Assembly (NCBI RefSeq): GCF_003855255.1
Contig: NZ_CP034072.1
Span: 124,001-188,000, forward strand
DNA from: Mycolicibacterium nivoides
GTDB lineage: Bacteria > Actinomycetota > Actinomycetes > Mycobacteriales > Mycobacteriaceae
Direction: 5' to 3'
Length of the DNA: 64,000 bases
In this document: positions 1-8,677 of the stretch, piece by piece
Layout: every line of letters begins with the position of its first letter
How positions within the stretch are numbered: position 1 is the first letter of the stretch
Position numbers and translations under genes: made by a program
Notes under the pieces: model-generated
The model's database searches: none
What the model saw: only the letters and a program-made list of their open reading frames with translations
What the model was told of the DNA's origin: nothing

Positions 1-1139
1 TCCCGGCGTGTGCGAGCTATGACTGTGTGACGATCTTCGCCGCTGACCTGGTCACTGCCCAGTCGGCGATTGCCGTGATGAGTGCAGGTGCGCCGCACCG
101 TCAGTGGCCGGCCGACGTCCCTTTCGCCGCGCCGGTGACTCCCCGAATCGCGATACCGGACACACTGGCCGGGCTCGATGATGAATGGCAGGCCGCGTTC
201 GGCGCTGCCGTGCGGCAGGCGAATGACGCCGGATTCGACACGGTCCCGATTCCCATGGATGACTTCTTCGCCGCGGCCGGCCTTCTCTACAGCGGCGCGC
301 TGGTCGCTGAAAGGTGGGATGCGGTAGGGGAGTTCGTCAGCGCAGCCGGTCCCGATGCGAGGCTGGACCCGACCGTGGCGGCCATCATCACCGCGGCGGG
401 AACGTATTCGGCGGCGGACCTGCTGCGGGACCGGTGGCGGGTCGAGGAACTCCGCGGTAAGGCGCTGGCCCAGCTCGCCGGTTGTCACGCACTCATGGTC
501 CCGACGGCTCCCGAGCATCCGCGCATCGACGACGTCGCGGCCGACCCGGTCGCGGTGAACTCCCGGATGGGCCGGTACACCAACTTCTGCAACCTGTTCG
601 ACATGTGCGCCATCGCGATTCCCGCGGGGGTGGTGTCCGACGGTGCGCAGTTCGGAATCACCCTGCTGGCACCGGGATTCCACGATGGCGTCATCGCCGA
701 TCTGGCAGCCCGGTTCCTCGACGTTCCGTCGGTCGAGACCTGGCCGGAGTCGGGCGGCGCGCCGCTGACCGAACTCGCGGTGTTCGGTGCGCATCTGCGC
801 GGGCAGCCGTTGGAGCATCAGCTCACCGGGCGGGGCGCGCGCTGGGCGGGCCCGATCACCACCGCGCCGCACTACCGCCTGTATGCGCTCGACACCGTTC
901 CGCCCAAGCCGGGCCTGACCCGCGTCGGCGAAGGCGGGGCGCCCATCGTGGGTGAGCGGTGGCTGTTGTCCCCGGCCGCGCTGGGGGAGTTCCTGGCCGA
1001 GTTACCCGCGCCGATGATGCTCGGGAAGGTGGAGCTCGACGACGGCCGCTGGATCACCGGATTCGGTTGTGACCACATCGCTCCCGCTCACGGCCGTGAC
1101 ATCACCGAGTACCGGGGCTGGTTGGCCGCGATGGCCTGA
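1..1139 (+). CDS. atzF: Allophanate hydrolase, 3' part (5' end outside window)
   Basis: Hydrolyses allophanate to ammonia and CO2, the second step of ATP-dependent urea use; cytosolic. The reading frame is open from the first base. Codons before the GTG at 27 encode PACASYDC, which matches the conserved PACRSLDC segment of AtzF proteins, so that GTG is internal and the gene begins upstream. The visible part holds the end of the amidase-signature domain (about residues 1-245 of this piece) and the AtzF-specific C-terminal domain (from about AVFGAHLRG to the end, including GERWLLSP and GFGCDH). The Ser-Ser-Lys catalytic triad lies off-window. The next gene, a TetR, converges 17 bp downstream. 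The family call is firm; physiology depends on the missing upstream genes. Confidence 0.88.
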   Translation, partial: PACASYDCVTIFAADLVTAQSAIAVMSAGAPHRQWPADVPFAAPVTPRIAIPDTLAGLDDEWQAAFGAAVRQANDAGFDTVPIPMDDFFAAAGLLYSGALVAERWDAVGEFVSAAGPDARLDPTVAAIITAAGTYSAADLLRDRWRVEELRGKALAQLAGCHALMVPTAPEHPRIDDVAADPVAVNSRMGRYTNFCNLFDMCAIAIPAGVVSDGAQFGITLLAPGFHDGVIADLAARFLDVPSVETWPESGGAPLTELAVFGAHLRGQPLEHQLTGRGARWAGPITTAPHYRLYALDTVPPKPGLTRVGEGGAPIVGERWLLSPAALGEFLAELPAPMMLGKVELDDGRWITGFGCDHIAPAHGRDITEYRGWLAAMA

Positions 1140-1156
1140 GCCGGAATGGGTGGCCG

Positions 1157-1735
1157 TCAGTCTCCGGGGACGATCAGCGAGACCATCGTCTCGAGCTGAC
1201 GGGCCATCTGCCGGTAACTCATCGCGCCCGTTTGGGCCTGCAGCAGTGCGCCCCAGAACACCGATTCCAAAGTGGCGAGCACCTCCGGCCATGCCCCTGC
1301 ACCCAGGGCCGTCGAGATCCGGCGGGTGACCTCGGCGGCGATCCGTGAGCGGACGTCGTCGACCATGTCGTCGTCGGTACTCACCAGCGCCTGGGTGCAG
1401 GCGCGGGCCAAGCGGGGCTCATCGGCCATCAACAGCGTGAGTGCCGTGAGCTGCTCGACGACTCGGCTGGTCGCACTGGCCGCGGGATCGATGTCGAGCG
1501 GCAGCTGAACCACGCGGTCCAGGTAGAGCTCGGCGAAGACCACCTCGATGGACGGGAAGTGTGCGTAGAGCGCCGCGGGTGCCATCTTCGCGCGTGCTGC
1601 CAGCGCCGGGACCGAGACGTCGTCATCTGTATCGAGAAGCTGTGTCGCCGCACCGAACACACGACGCTGCGTGCGGATGCGCCGACACTGTGCGTCGTGT
1701 AGGCGAGTGACCGTAGCCACCACTGGCCTGGACAT
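1157..1735 (-). CDS. TetR-family transcriptional regulator
   Basis: A 192-residue TetR protein. The N-terminal helix-turn-helix is recognisable (SVPALAARAKMAPAALYAHFPS, residues about 40-61), followed by a divergent all-helical ligand domain. It is divergent from fprB. A 14-bp dyad TGGACA-TG-TGTCCA covers its own start codon and a second GGACA-N2-TGTCC site lies in the fprB promoter, so it probably represses itself and fprB. No ligand can be inferred. The ATG start is supported by the N-terminal length normal for TetR proteins. Confidence 0.85.
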   Translation of the reverse strand: MSRPVVATVTRLHDAQCRRIRTQRRVFGAATQLLDTDDDVSVPALAARAKMAPAALYAHFPSIEVVFAELYLDRVVQLPLDIDPAASATSRVVEQLTALTLLMADEPRLARACTQALVSTDDDMVDDVRSRIAAEVTRRISTALGAGAWPEVLATLESVFWGALLQAQTGAMSYRQMARQLETMVSLIVPGD

Positions 1736-1742
1736 GTGTCCA
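1729..1742. promoter_or_regulatory. Candidate TetR operator 1, TGGACA-TG-TGTCCA
   Basis: Perfect 6-bp arms with a 2-bp centre, overlapping the start codon of the TetR gene. The 12-bp core GGACA-N2-TGTCC recurs at 1872-1883. Two copies within one divergent intergenic region point to an operator of the adjacent TetR. Binding is inferred. Confidence 0.55.
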
Positions 1743-1871
1743 AGGTATAGATCCGCGGCGCGATTGGCAATCGCTCAATGAAACTGCCTGGATATACACA
1801 TTTTTAGTTCTGTTCTTCGTGCAGTTCGACCGGCGGCAAGCGGGTGGACGAGACTTTCGAATCGATAAACC

Positions 1872-1903
1872 GGACAGGTGTCCAGTAGGATCTGGCCAGA
1901 TCC
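1872..1903 (+). promoter_or_regulatory. fprB promoter/operator 2 and leader palindrome
   Basis: GGACAGGTGTCC (1872-1883) is the second copy of the dyad. It sits directly upstream of a -10-like TAGGAT (1886-1891), where a bound repressor would block polymerase. Overlapping the -10 is a perfect 16-bp palindrome GGATCTGGCCAGATCC (1888-1903). The ribosome-binding site AGGGGAGG (1907-1914) follows. Promoter assignment is by motif only. Confidence 0.5.
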
Positions 1904-1918
1904 GAAAGGGGAGGTCCG

Positions 1919-3505
1919 ATGGCTTACGTGATCACGCAGAACTGTTGCAAGGACGCCAGCTGTGTCCCGGTGTGCCCGGTGGACTGCATCCGCCCGGCTG
2001 AGGGCGGGCTGGATTCCGCGTCGGCCGAGATGCTGTACATCGATCCGGAGTCGTGCATCGACTGCGGAGCGTGCTTCGAGGAGTGCCCGGTCGGCGCGAT
2101 CCACTACGAAGAGGACCTGCCCGGCGAACTGCAGCGGTTCAAGGACCTCAATGCCGCCTATTTCGAGCGTCATCCGCTCCAGCCGGTGACCGCACCTGCG
2201 CCGGCGTCCCGGGCGCGGGTCGAGGCGGGTGCACTACGGGTGGCCATCGTCGGATCCGGGCCTGCCGCCTGCTATGCCGCCGCCGAGCTGATCGATGTCG
2301 ACGGCGTGGAGATCAACCTGTTCGAGCGGCTGCCCACGCCGTTCGGTCTGATCCGGGCGGGCGTGGCCCCTGATCACCAGCACACCAAGTCGGTGGTCGA
2401 CATCTTCGAGCGGGCGTTCATGAACCCGCGGTTCGCCAGCCATTTCAACGTCGAGGTCGGTCGCACCGTCAACCACGATGAGCTGCTGGCCCATCACCAC
2501 GCGGTGATCTACGCGGTGGGCGCGGCCACCAGCAGGCAACTGGGAATCGACGGCGAGGATCTCCTGGGCCACCATGCGGCGGCCGAGTTCGTCGGTTGGT
2601 ACAACGGGCATCCCGACCACGCCGCGCACCAGTTCGACCTGTCGGGCGAGCGGGCCGTCATCGTCGGCAACGGCAACGTCGCCCTCGACGTCGCCCGGGT
2701 GCTGTTGATGGACAGGGCCGCGCTGGCGGCCACCGATATCGCCCAGCACACCCTGGATGCGTTGGCCGACAGCGCAATCCGGGAAGTGGTGATCCTGGCG
2801 CGTCGTGACATCGGGCACGCCGCGTTCTCGGCGGGGGAGTTACTGGCGTTGGGGCATCTCGACGGTGTCGACGTCATCGTGGATCCGCAGGACCTACCTG
2901 CCGATGACGAACACGAGGACGTCGAGACCTCGTTCAAGCTCGCCATCGCGCGCGAATACGCGCAACGCAGCCCCACTCCCGGACACAAGCGCGTGGTGTT
3001 CCGCTTCGGCACAACCCCGATCGCCATCCACGGCACCGACCGTGCCGCAGGGTTGGAGGTCAGCAGCGAGGCCGGTGGCACCGAGGTGATCGAGACGTCG
3101 CTGATCCTGCGGTCGATCGGCTATCGCGGCCTGCCCGTCTCTGGGCTGCCCTACGACGAGGTCTCCGGCACTGTGCCCAACGACTCGGGCCGTGTCGTGC
3201 CCGGCACCTACGTGACCGGTTGGATCAAGCGCGGACCGCGTGGGGTGATCGGTACGAACCGGCTGTGCGCCGAGCAGACCGTGGCCCAGTTGTGGGCGGA
3301 TTTCGATGCCGGCCTGTTGACCCGTGACGTCAAGGACGTCGAGTCGCTCGATGCGCTGTTGGCCGCCCGGGGAGCCGAGCCGGTCGGCTGGCCGGGGTGG
3401 CGCGCGATCGACGCCGCCGAACGTGACCGCGGCGTGCAGGCGGCGCGGCCGAGGGTGAAGTTCGTGTCCATCGAGGAAATGCTCAGCGCGGGCCTGCGCG
3501 GCTGA
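1919..3505 (+). CDS. fprB: Ferredoxin/ferredoxin-NADP reductase fusion (FprB type)
   Basis: A 528-residue electron-transfer protein moving electrons between NADPH and ferredoxin-dependent partners such as cytochromes P450; soluble. Residues 1-75 form a 7Fe/8Fe ferredoxin with cysteines at 9, 15, 19, 23 and 46, 49, 52, 56. From about residue 105 comes an adrenodoxin-reductase-like FAD domain (VGSGPAA) with an NADP-binding GNGNVALD near residue 245. The C-terminal part carries GWIKRGPRGVIGTN, typical of the family. Overall layout matches M. tuberculosis FprB (575 aa). The start follows AGGGGAGG with good spacing. It overlaps the convergent EamA gene by 23 bp. Confidence 0.93.
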   Translation: MAYVITQNCCKDASCVPVCPVDCIRPAEGGLDSASAEMLYIDPESCIDCGACFEECPVGAIHYEEDLPGELQRFKDLNAAYFERHPLQPVTAPAPASRARVEAGALRVAIVGSGPAACYAAAELIDVDGVEINLFERLPTPFGLIRAGVAPDHQHTKSVVDIFERAFMNPRFASHFNVEVGRTVNHDELLAHHHAVIYAVGAATSRQLGIDGEDLLGHHAAAEFVGWYNGHPDHAAHQFDLSGERAVIVGNGNVALDVARVLLMDRAALAATDIAQHTLDALADSAIREVVILARRDIGHAAFSAGELLALGHLDGVDVIVDPQDLPADDEHEDVETSFKLAIAREYAQRSPTPGHKRVVFRFGTTPIAIHGTDRAAGLEVSSEAGGTEVIETSLILRSIGYRGLPVSGLPYDEVSGTVPNDSGRVVPGTYVTGWIKRGPRGVIGTNRLCAEQTVAQLWADFDAGLLTRDVKDVESLDALLAARGAEPVGWPGWRAIDAAERDRGVQAARPRVKFVSIEEMLSAGLRG

Positions 3506-4382
3506 CTTCGGCCTCTACCTGCGGATCGGGGTCGCGGGGTGTGCGGGTCGCCAGGACCGATCCGGCGAGGATCAGTGCCAGCCCGGCGACGTTGTACACG
3601 GTCAGCGGCTCGCCGAGCACGACGACGCCGGCGGCCAGCGCAACGGCCGGGTTGATGTAGGTGAACACCAGCGCCCGCGCGCCCCCGACTTCGCGGATCA
3701 GCGCGAAGAACACCACGAATGCCAGCGCGGTGCAGATCACGGCGAGCGCGGCCAGCGCGATGAGCACGCGCCGCGATGGCATCTGATCGGGCCAGGTCAG
3801 CAGTGCCGGTGTGGTGTAGATCAGTGCCGCGACCGTCAGACACGCCGCGGTCAGCGGAAGGGTGGGGACGTCACCCAGATAACGAGCGGCGATCAGCGGA
3901 GCGATGGCGTAACAGGTTGCCACCAACAGCACTTCGGCGATCGGCCAGCCGTGCCCGCCGGCCAGTCCGGGACCGGCGAGCACCGCCACACCGGCCAGAC
4001 CGACCCCAAGTCCCGTGATTCGCCTGGCGCTCAGCCGTTCTCCGCCGGTGAGCCGGTCGAGAACCGCGGCGATGATCGGGGCGGTGGCGATCAGCAGTCC
4101 CGTCAACGAGCTGCTCAGGTGACGTTCGGCGTCCGATAGCAGGTACCACGCCGCGATGATCTCGAAGAACGCGAACGCCAGCACGGGCCGCCAATGCCGC
4201 AGCACCGGCGCCCATGCGGCGCGCGACATCACCAGCGGCAACAGCACAGCTGCGCCGACCGCGGTGCGGGCCAGGACCAGGACGGGTACCGAGACGCCCT
4301 CGACTGCGATTTTGATCAGCAGGTACGGGATACCCCAGATGATGCTCATGGCGCCCAGCAGCAGCCAGCCCCGCACACTCAC
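3483..4382 (-). CDS. EamA/DMT-family transporter
   Basis: A 299-residue integral membrane protein of the drug/metabolite transporter superfamily, probably an exporter of a small metabolite. It is hydrophobic throughout with about ten predicted membrane segments arranged as two EamA repeats (residues about 5-140 and 150-280). The first repeat opens with GAMSIIWGIPYLLIKIAV; the second ends with YNVAGLALILAGSVLA. It converges on and overlaps fprB, and is followed on the same strand by the aldolase gene 45 bp away (the aldolase lies upstream in transcription). Substrate unknown. Confidence 0.85.
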   Translation of the reverse strand: MSVRGWLLLGAMSIIWGIPYLLIKIAVEGVSVPVLVLARTAVGAAVLLPLVMSRAAWAPVLRHWRPVLAFAFFEIIAAWYLLSDAERHLSSSLTGLLIATAPIIAAVLDRLTGGERLSARRITGLGVGLAGVAVLAGPGLAGGHGWPIAEVLLVATCYAIAPLIAARYLGDVPTLPLTAACLTVAALIYTTPALLTWPDQMPSRRVLIALAALAVICTALAFVVFFALIREVGGARALVFTYINPAVALAAGVVVLGEPLTVYNVAGLALILAGSVLATRTPRDPDPQVEAEVSRAGPR

Positions 4383-4427
4383 CCGATCCAGACTACGGAT
4401 CGCGCGACACCGGTGCCCCGAACCGCC

Positions 4428-5435
4428 TTATGACGCGGTCAGATCGAGCGCGATGTCGACGAGCATGTCCTCCTGGCCACCGACCATGCCGCGGCGACCG
4501 GCCTCTTCGAGCAGCGAGCGTGCGTCGACGCCGTAGCGCTCGGCAGCGGCCTCGGCGTGGCGCAGAAAGCTCGAGTACACCCCGGCGTATCCGAGCGTGA
4601 GCGTTTCGCGGTCCACCCGGACCGGCCGGTCCTGTAGGGGGCGCACGATGTCGTCGGCAGCGTCTTCGAGAGCATGCAGGTCGCAGGCGTGCCGCCAGCC
4701 CAGTTTGTCGGCGGCCGCGACGAACACCTCAAGCGGTGCGTTGCCGGCTCCGGCGCCCATGCCGGTCAGCGACGCGTCGATCCGGTTGGCGCCGTGCTCG
4801 ACCGCAACGATCGAATTGGCCACGCCCAGCGACAGATTGTGATGAGCGTGAATGCCGATCTCGGTGGTGGGGGACAGGGCTTCGCGGAGCGCATCGACCC
4901 GGTCGGCGACGTCGCGCATGGTCATGGCGCCACCGGAGTCGACGACGTAAACACATGTGGCTCCGTAGCTCTCCATGAGTACGGCCTGATCGGCGAGCCT
5001 CGCAGGCGTGGCCATGTGGCTCATCATCAGGAAGCCGACGGTGTCCATACCGAGGTCCCGTGCGGCAGCGATGTGCTGGGCCGAGATGTCGGCTTCGGTG
5101 CAGTGGGTGGCGACGCGCACGACGGAGGCGCCGGCGCGGTGGGCGTCCTTGAGGTTGTGCACGCTGCCGATCCCGGGCAACAACAGCGTCGCGACCCGGG
5201 CGTTGCGTACGACCGTGGCGACCGCTTCGATCCACTCCAGGTCGGTGTGCGCCCCGAAGCCATAGATGCAGCTCGATCCTCCGAGACCGTCGCCGTGGGC
5301 GACCTCGATGGAATCCACTCCGGCGGCGTCAAGTGCGGCCGCGATGGTGGTCACCTGGTCGAGGTTGTACTGGTGGCGCACTGCGTGCATGCCATCACGC
5401 AGCGTGACGTCGCTGATGTACAAGTCTTGAATCAT
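4428..5435 (-). CDS. 4-hydroxy-2-oxovalerate aldolase (HsaF/DmpG/MhpE family)
   Basis: Splits 4-hydroxy-2-oxo acids into pyruvate and an aldehyde at the end of meta-cleavage pathways, in a complex with the acetaldehyde dehydrogenase encoded just upstream. The 335-residue protein has the DRE-TIM barrel start with catalytic Arg13, Asp14 and His17 (VTLRDGMH) and the metal-binding pair in HAHHNLSLG. Length fits the family (about 335-345). Its start overlaps the dehydrogenase stop by 4 bp, so the two are translationally coupled. Whether the substrate is 4-hydroxy-2-oxopentanoate or a longer homologue is not visible. Confidence 0.92.
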   Translation of the reverse strand: MIQDLYISDVTLRDGMHAVRHQYNLDQVTTIAAALDAAGVDSIEVAHGDGLGGSSCIYGFGAHTDLEWIEAVATVVRNARVATLLLPGIGSVHNLKDAHRAGASVVRVATHCTEADISAQHIAAARDLGMDTVGFLMMSHMATPARLADQAVLMESYGATCVYVVDSGGAMTMRDVADRVDALREALSPTTEIGIHAHHNLSLGVANSIVAVEHGANRIDASLTGMGAGAGNAPLEVFVAAADKLGWRHACDLHALEDAADDIVRPLQDRPVRVDRETLTLGYAGVYSSFLRHAEAAAERYGVDARSLLEEAGRRGMVGGQEDMLVDIALDLTAS

Positions 5436-6373
5436 GATTGTGTGATGGCACTTTCGGAGGCGGCGATGCGTTCGGCGGTGGCTTTGGCGGCCGAGGTCAT
5501 GATGTCGAGATTGCCTGCATAGGCGGGCAGGTAGTGCGCGGCGCCGGTGACTTCGAGCATCACGGTCACCCGGGTCCCGCTGAACTTTCCGGTTTCCGGG
5601 ATGTACAGAGGCCGTGCGGCACTGAATGTCTCGAACTGGACCCGCTGTTTGAGCCGGTATCCGGGCACGTAACTGCTGACCCTGTCGGCCATGGTCGCGA
5701 CGTCGTTCTCGATGGTGTGCCGATCGGCGTCACCGTCGACGAGGCAGTACACGGTGTTGCGCATCAGGACGGGCGGATCGGCCGGGTTGAGAATCATCAC
5801 CGCCTTGCTCCGCTGCGCGCCGCCGACGATGCGCAGTGCGGCAGAGGTGGTTTCGGTGAACTCGTCGATGTTGGCGCGAGTTCCTGGACCCGCCGACCGC
5901 GACGAGATGGACGAGATGATCTCGGCGTAGGACACGATGCCTGATTGCGCGACGGCGGCCACGATCGGCACCGTGGCCTGCCCGCCGCAGGTCACCATGT
6001 TGAGATTGGGCGCGTCGAGATGCTCCTCGATGTTCACCACCGGCACGCAGTAGGGGCCGATGGCGGCCGGGGTGAGATCGATCATCCGGACTCCGTGATC
6101 GGCCAGCCGGGCCCAGTTGGCGCGATGAGCGCCCGCTGAGGTGGCGTCGAAAACCAGTTTGACGTCGCCGAATTCGGGCATCGCGAGCAGTCCGTCGACG
6201 CCGTCGGCTGTGGTGGGCACCCCGAGGCGGGTGGCGCGCGCCAGACCGTCGGACTGCGGGTCGATGCCGGCCATCGCGACGAGGGCCAGCGGCCCGTCGC
6301 TGCGCAGGATCTTGATCATCAGGTCCGTGCCGATGTTGCCCGAGCCGACGATGGCGACCGGATAGCGGATCAT
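5432..6373 (-). CDS. Acetaldehyde dehydrogenase, acylating (HsaG/DmpF/MhpF family)
   Basis: Oxidises the aldehyde channelled from the aldolase to an acyl-CoA with NAD and CoA. The product has 313 residues, with the NAD site GSGNIGTDL at residues 10-18 and catalytic Cys129 ([10 protein letters not shown]). The start chosen is the ATG at 6371-6373, where homologues begin ([10 protein letters not shown]) and where it overlaps the TetR stop as ATGA; the frame is open further upstream but that extension lies over the TetR gene. It forms the middle of a TetR-dehydrogenase-aldolase operon transcribed away from the operator at 7036-7073. Confidence 0.93.
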   Translation of the reverse strand: MIRYPVAIVGSGNIGTDLMIKILRSDGPLALVAMAGIDPQSDGLARATRLGVPTTADGVDGLLAMPEFGDVKLVFDATSAGAHRANWARLADHGVRMIDLTPAAIGPYCVPVVNIEEHLDAPNLNMVTCGGQATVPIVAAVAQSGIVSYAEIISSISSRSAGPGTRANIDEFTETTSAALRIVGGAQRSKAVMILNPADPPVLMRNTVYCLVDGDADRHTIENDVATMADRVSSYVPGYRLKQRVQFETFSAARPLYIPETGKFSGTRVTVMLEVTGAAHYLPAYAGNLDIMTSAAKATAERIAASESAITQS

Positions 6374-7005
6374 CGGTCGCTCCGGTCGTTGGCCAGCCGA
6401 CGGGCCGCCTCGATCACGTTGCGTGCGTGCAACTCGAACAGAGCAATCAGATCCACCGAATCGCCGCCGATCTCCTTGGCGATGAACAGACCGTCGGCGC
6501 CGGCGATCGTGTAGGTGGCCAGGTGGTGGACCTGGGCGTCGCTCAGGTCCGGCGCCCAGTCGAGGATTGTGTCGACGAGTTGGGCGTACGCCTGGGCGCG
6601 CGCTTGCAGGAACATGGCCCGGGCACGTGGCTCGACGGGGCGGCGCTCCAGGGCGAGCATGAGCCCGAGTCGGATGAAGTCGGGGGATTCGACCAACGCT
6701 TTGGCGACGTTTGCGCCGAATGAGGTGGCTCGCTCCTCGGCGGTCCCGTCGGTCGGCACCTGCCATGCCGCCAGCCAGGTCCCGAAGCTGCGCTCGATCA
6801 CCGCCGCGATCAGGTCGTCCTTGTCCTTGAAATGCCAGTAGATCGAGCTGGCCGGTAACCCGCACTTCTTGCTGACCAACGCGATGCTGGTGCCTTCATA
6901 CCCACGCTCGGCGGCGATCTCGGTGGCGGCGTCGAGGATCCGTTCCCGCGACTGCTCGCCATCGAGGCGGCGACGGCGCGGCTTGGGCTGCTCATCAGCG
7001 GGCAT
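6370..7005 (-). CDS. TetR-family regulator of the meta-cleavage module
   Basis: 211 residues. A clear TetR helix-turn-helix occupies residues about 35-57 ([27 protein letters not shown]) after a basic N-terminus ([10 protein letters not shown]). It is first in a coupled operon with the dehydrogenase and aldolase and divergent from the hydroxylase operon. A long inverted repeat with perfect 16-bp arms lies 31-68 bp ahead of its start, so it very probably controls both directions. The effector is likely a pathway substrate or intermediate (inference). Confidence 0.88.
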   Translation of the reverse strand: MPADEQPKPRRRRLDGEQSRERILDAATEIAAERGYEGTSIALVSKKCGLPASSIYWHFKDKDDLIAAVIERSFGTWLAAWQVPTDGTAEERATSFGANVAKALVESPDFIRLGLMLALERRPVEPRARAMFLQARAQAYAQLVDTILDWAPDLSDAQVHHLATYTIAGADGLFIAKEIGGDSVDLIALFELHARNVIEAARRLANDRSDR

Positions 7006-7035
7006 CTGGGACTCCCGTCATCTTCCTTCTTGACT

Positions 7036-7073
7036 CTGTAGTGATCGCTACATTACCGTAGCGATCACTACAG
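7036..7073. promoter_or_regulatory. Divergent operator with 16-bp perfect arms
   Basis: CTGTAGTGATCGCTAC (7036-7051) and its exact reverse complement (7058-7073) are separated by ATTACC. Each arm is itself a near-palindrome (TAGTGATCGCTA against TAGCGATCACTA), so the element can be read as two adjacent operators in mirror arrangement. It sits between the TetR operon and the MhpA-type operon, the classic position for a TetR site. It overlaps no coding sequence. Confidence 0.75.
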
Positions 7074-7102
7074 GACAACCCTCGATGACGAGAGAGGCCA
7101 CC

Positions 7103-8677
7103 GTGACTGCAGACCTCTACGACGTGGCGGTGATCGGCTATGGACCCACCGGCGCCACCGCGGCCAACCTGTTGGGCCGACAGGGATTGAAAGTGCTTGT
7201 CATCGAGCGTGATCCAGACGTGTACGGCAGGGCCCGGGCGATCAGTACCGATGAAGAGGTGCTGCGCATCTGGCAGTCGGTCGGCCTGGCGGACCGACTG
7301 CAGCAGGACATGCTGCCCGACCGGCCCGCGGCGTTCGTCGACGCCGATGGCGTGCCTTTCATCGAGACGACGATCGTCGCGCGAGGTTCGGGCCACCCGC
7401 CGCAGCAGTTCATCTACCAGCCCGCGGTCGACCATGTCCTACGCGAGGGGGTTGAGCGCTTCGACACCGTCGAGGTGCTGCTCGAACACGAGTGCCTGCG
7501 CGTGCTGGCCAAATCGGATCACGTCGAACTGATGCTCGCGGACCTTCGCACCGACACGTTCAAGAGGGTGCGGGCTTCCTATGTCATCGCCGCCGACGGC
7601 GGATCATCCCCGACGCGTGGGCAATTGGGCATCGGGTACTCGGGCAACACCTACGCCGAACGATGGGTCGTCATCGACACCAAGGTGCTATCCGAGTGGG
7701 ATGCCCACGACCGGCTCCGATTCCACTGCAATCCGGACCGTCCCACCGTCGACTGCCCGACACCGCTGGGGCACCACCGCTGGGAGTACCCGGCCCGGGC
7801 CGGTGAGGACGAGCAGAAACTGGTCAGCGAGGCCGAGATCTGGAAGGTGCTGGAGGATCAGGGCATAACTCGCGAGAATGTCGAGATTCTTCGGGCCGTG
7901 GTCTACAGCCACCATGTCCGGGTTGCCGACCGCTGGCGGGTGGGCCGGATCTTCCTGGCCGGCGACGCTGCGCACGCCATGCCGCCGTGGATCGGCCAGG
8001 GCATGTCGGCCGGCGTGCGCGATGCGGCCAACCTGTGCTGGAAGCTCGCCGCGGTGCTGGCCGGCCGGGCGCCCGATGCCCTCCTGGATTCCTATGAGGC
8101 AGAACGCAAACCACACGTCGTCGAAGTCACCCGCCGCGCCTGTCTCGTCGGCCGCGTGATCACCGAGCGAAACCGGGTGATCGCCGCCGTCCGCAATCAC
8201 ACCCTCCGGGCGCTGACCAAGCTGCCCGGGGTGCTGCGTGGCGGTCAGAAGCTCTATTGGATCCCGGATGCGCGCTACGACGAGGGGTTCTTCACCCGTC
8301 CCGGAAATGACGCGGCCGGCTGGCAGATCCCACAGCCGTGGGTCATCGACGACGCGGGCGCGACGGTCCGCTTGGACGACATCGTGGCCGGGCGATGGAC
8401 GGTGCTGCACACCGGAGTCGCCCCGGCGGGCGTGCAGGCCTGGACTGACCTGGGCGTGCCCGCGATCGCGCTGGGTGGCCCTCGAGACAAGTCCGGGACC
8501 GGAGCGATCCGCGACATCGACGGCACGCTCATCGCCTGGCTGCGAGGAAAGAAGGCCGCAGCCGTGGTGCTGCGCCCTGACGGATTCATCTACGCCGCAG
8601 CTGAAACCGGGCAGCGGTTACCCGCACCGCCGGCCGGCTACGAGCTGGCGCCGACCAGAACTGGAGCTCACACATGA
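7103..8677 (+). CDS. FAD-dependent aromatic hydroxylase (MhpA-like)
   Basis: Flavoprotein monooxygenase of the 3-(3-hydroxyphenyl)propionate/phenol hydroxylase group: it would ortho-hydroxylate a phenolic compound with NAD(P)H and O2 to give the catechol for ring cleavage. The product has about 524 residues: Rossmann FAD motif GYGPTGATAANL near the N-terminus and the GD motif GDAAHAMPP with GQGMSAGVRDAANL near residue 290, plus the thioredoxin-like C-terminal domain of this group. The GTG at 7103 is preferred because AGAGAGG precedes it at good distance; the in-frame ATG at 7085 (six codons longer) has a poorer site. The stop overlaps the hydrolase start as ATGA. Confidence 0.88.
   Translation: MTADLYDVAVIGYGPTGATAANLLGRQGLKVLVIERDPDVYGRARAISTDEEVLRIWQSVGLADRLQQDMLPDRPAAFVDADGVPFIETTIVARGSGHPPQQFIYQPAVDHVLREGVERFDTVEVLLEHECLRVLAKSDHVELMLADLRTDTFKRVRASYVIAADGGSSPTRGQLGIGYSGNTYAERWVVIDTKVLSEWDAHDRLRFHCNPDRPTVDCPTPLGHHRWEYPARAGEDEQKLVSEAEIWKVLEDQGITRENVEILRAVVYSHHVRVADRWRVGRIFLAGDAAHAMPPWIGQGMSAGVRDAANLCWKLAAVLAGRAPDALLDSYEAERKPHVVEVTRRACLVGRVITERNRVIAAVRNHTLRALTKLPGVLRGGQKLYWIPDARYDEGFFTRPGNDAAGWQIPQPWVIDDAGATVRLDDIVAGRWTVLHTGVAPAGVQAWTDLGVPAIALGGPRDKSGTGAIRDIDGTLIAWLRGKKAAAVVLRPDGFIYAAAETGQRLPAPPAGYELAPTRTGAHT

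Noticed and set aside
5432-6865. N-terminal extension of the acetaldehyde dehydrogenase to 477 residues
   Set aside because: The extra residues overlap the TetR gene and are Arg-rich; homologues start at MIRYPV, where an ATGA overlap also fixes the start.
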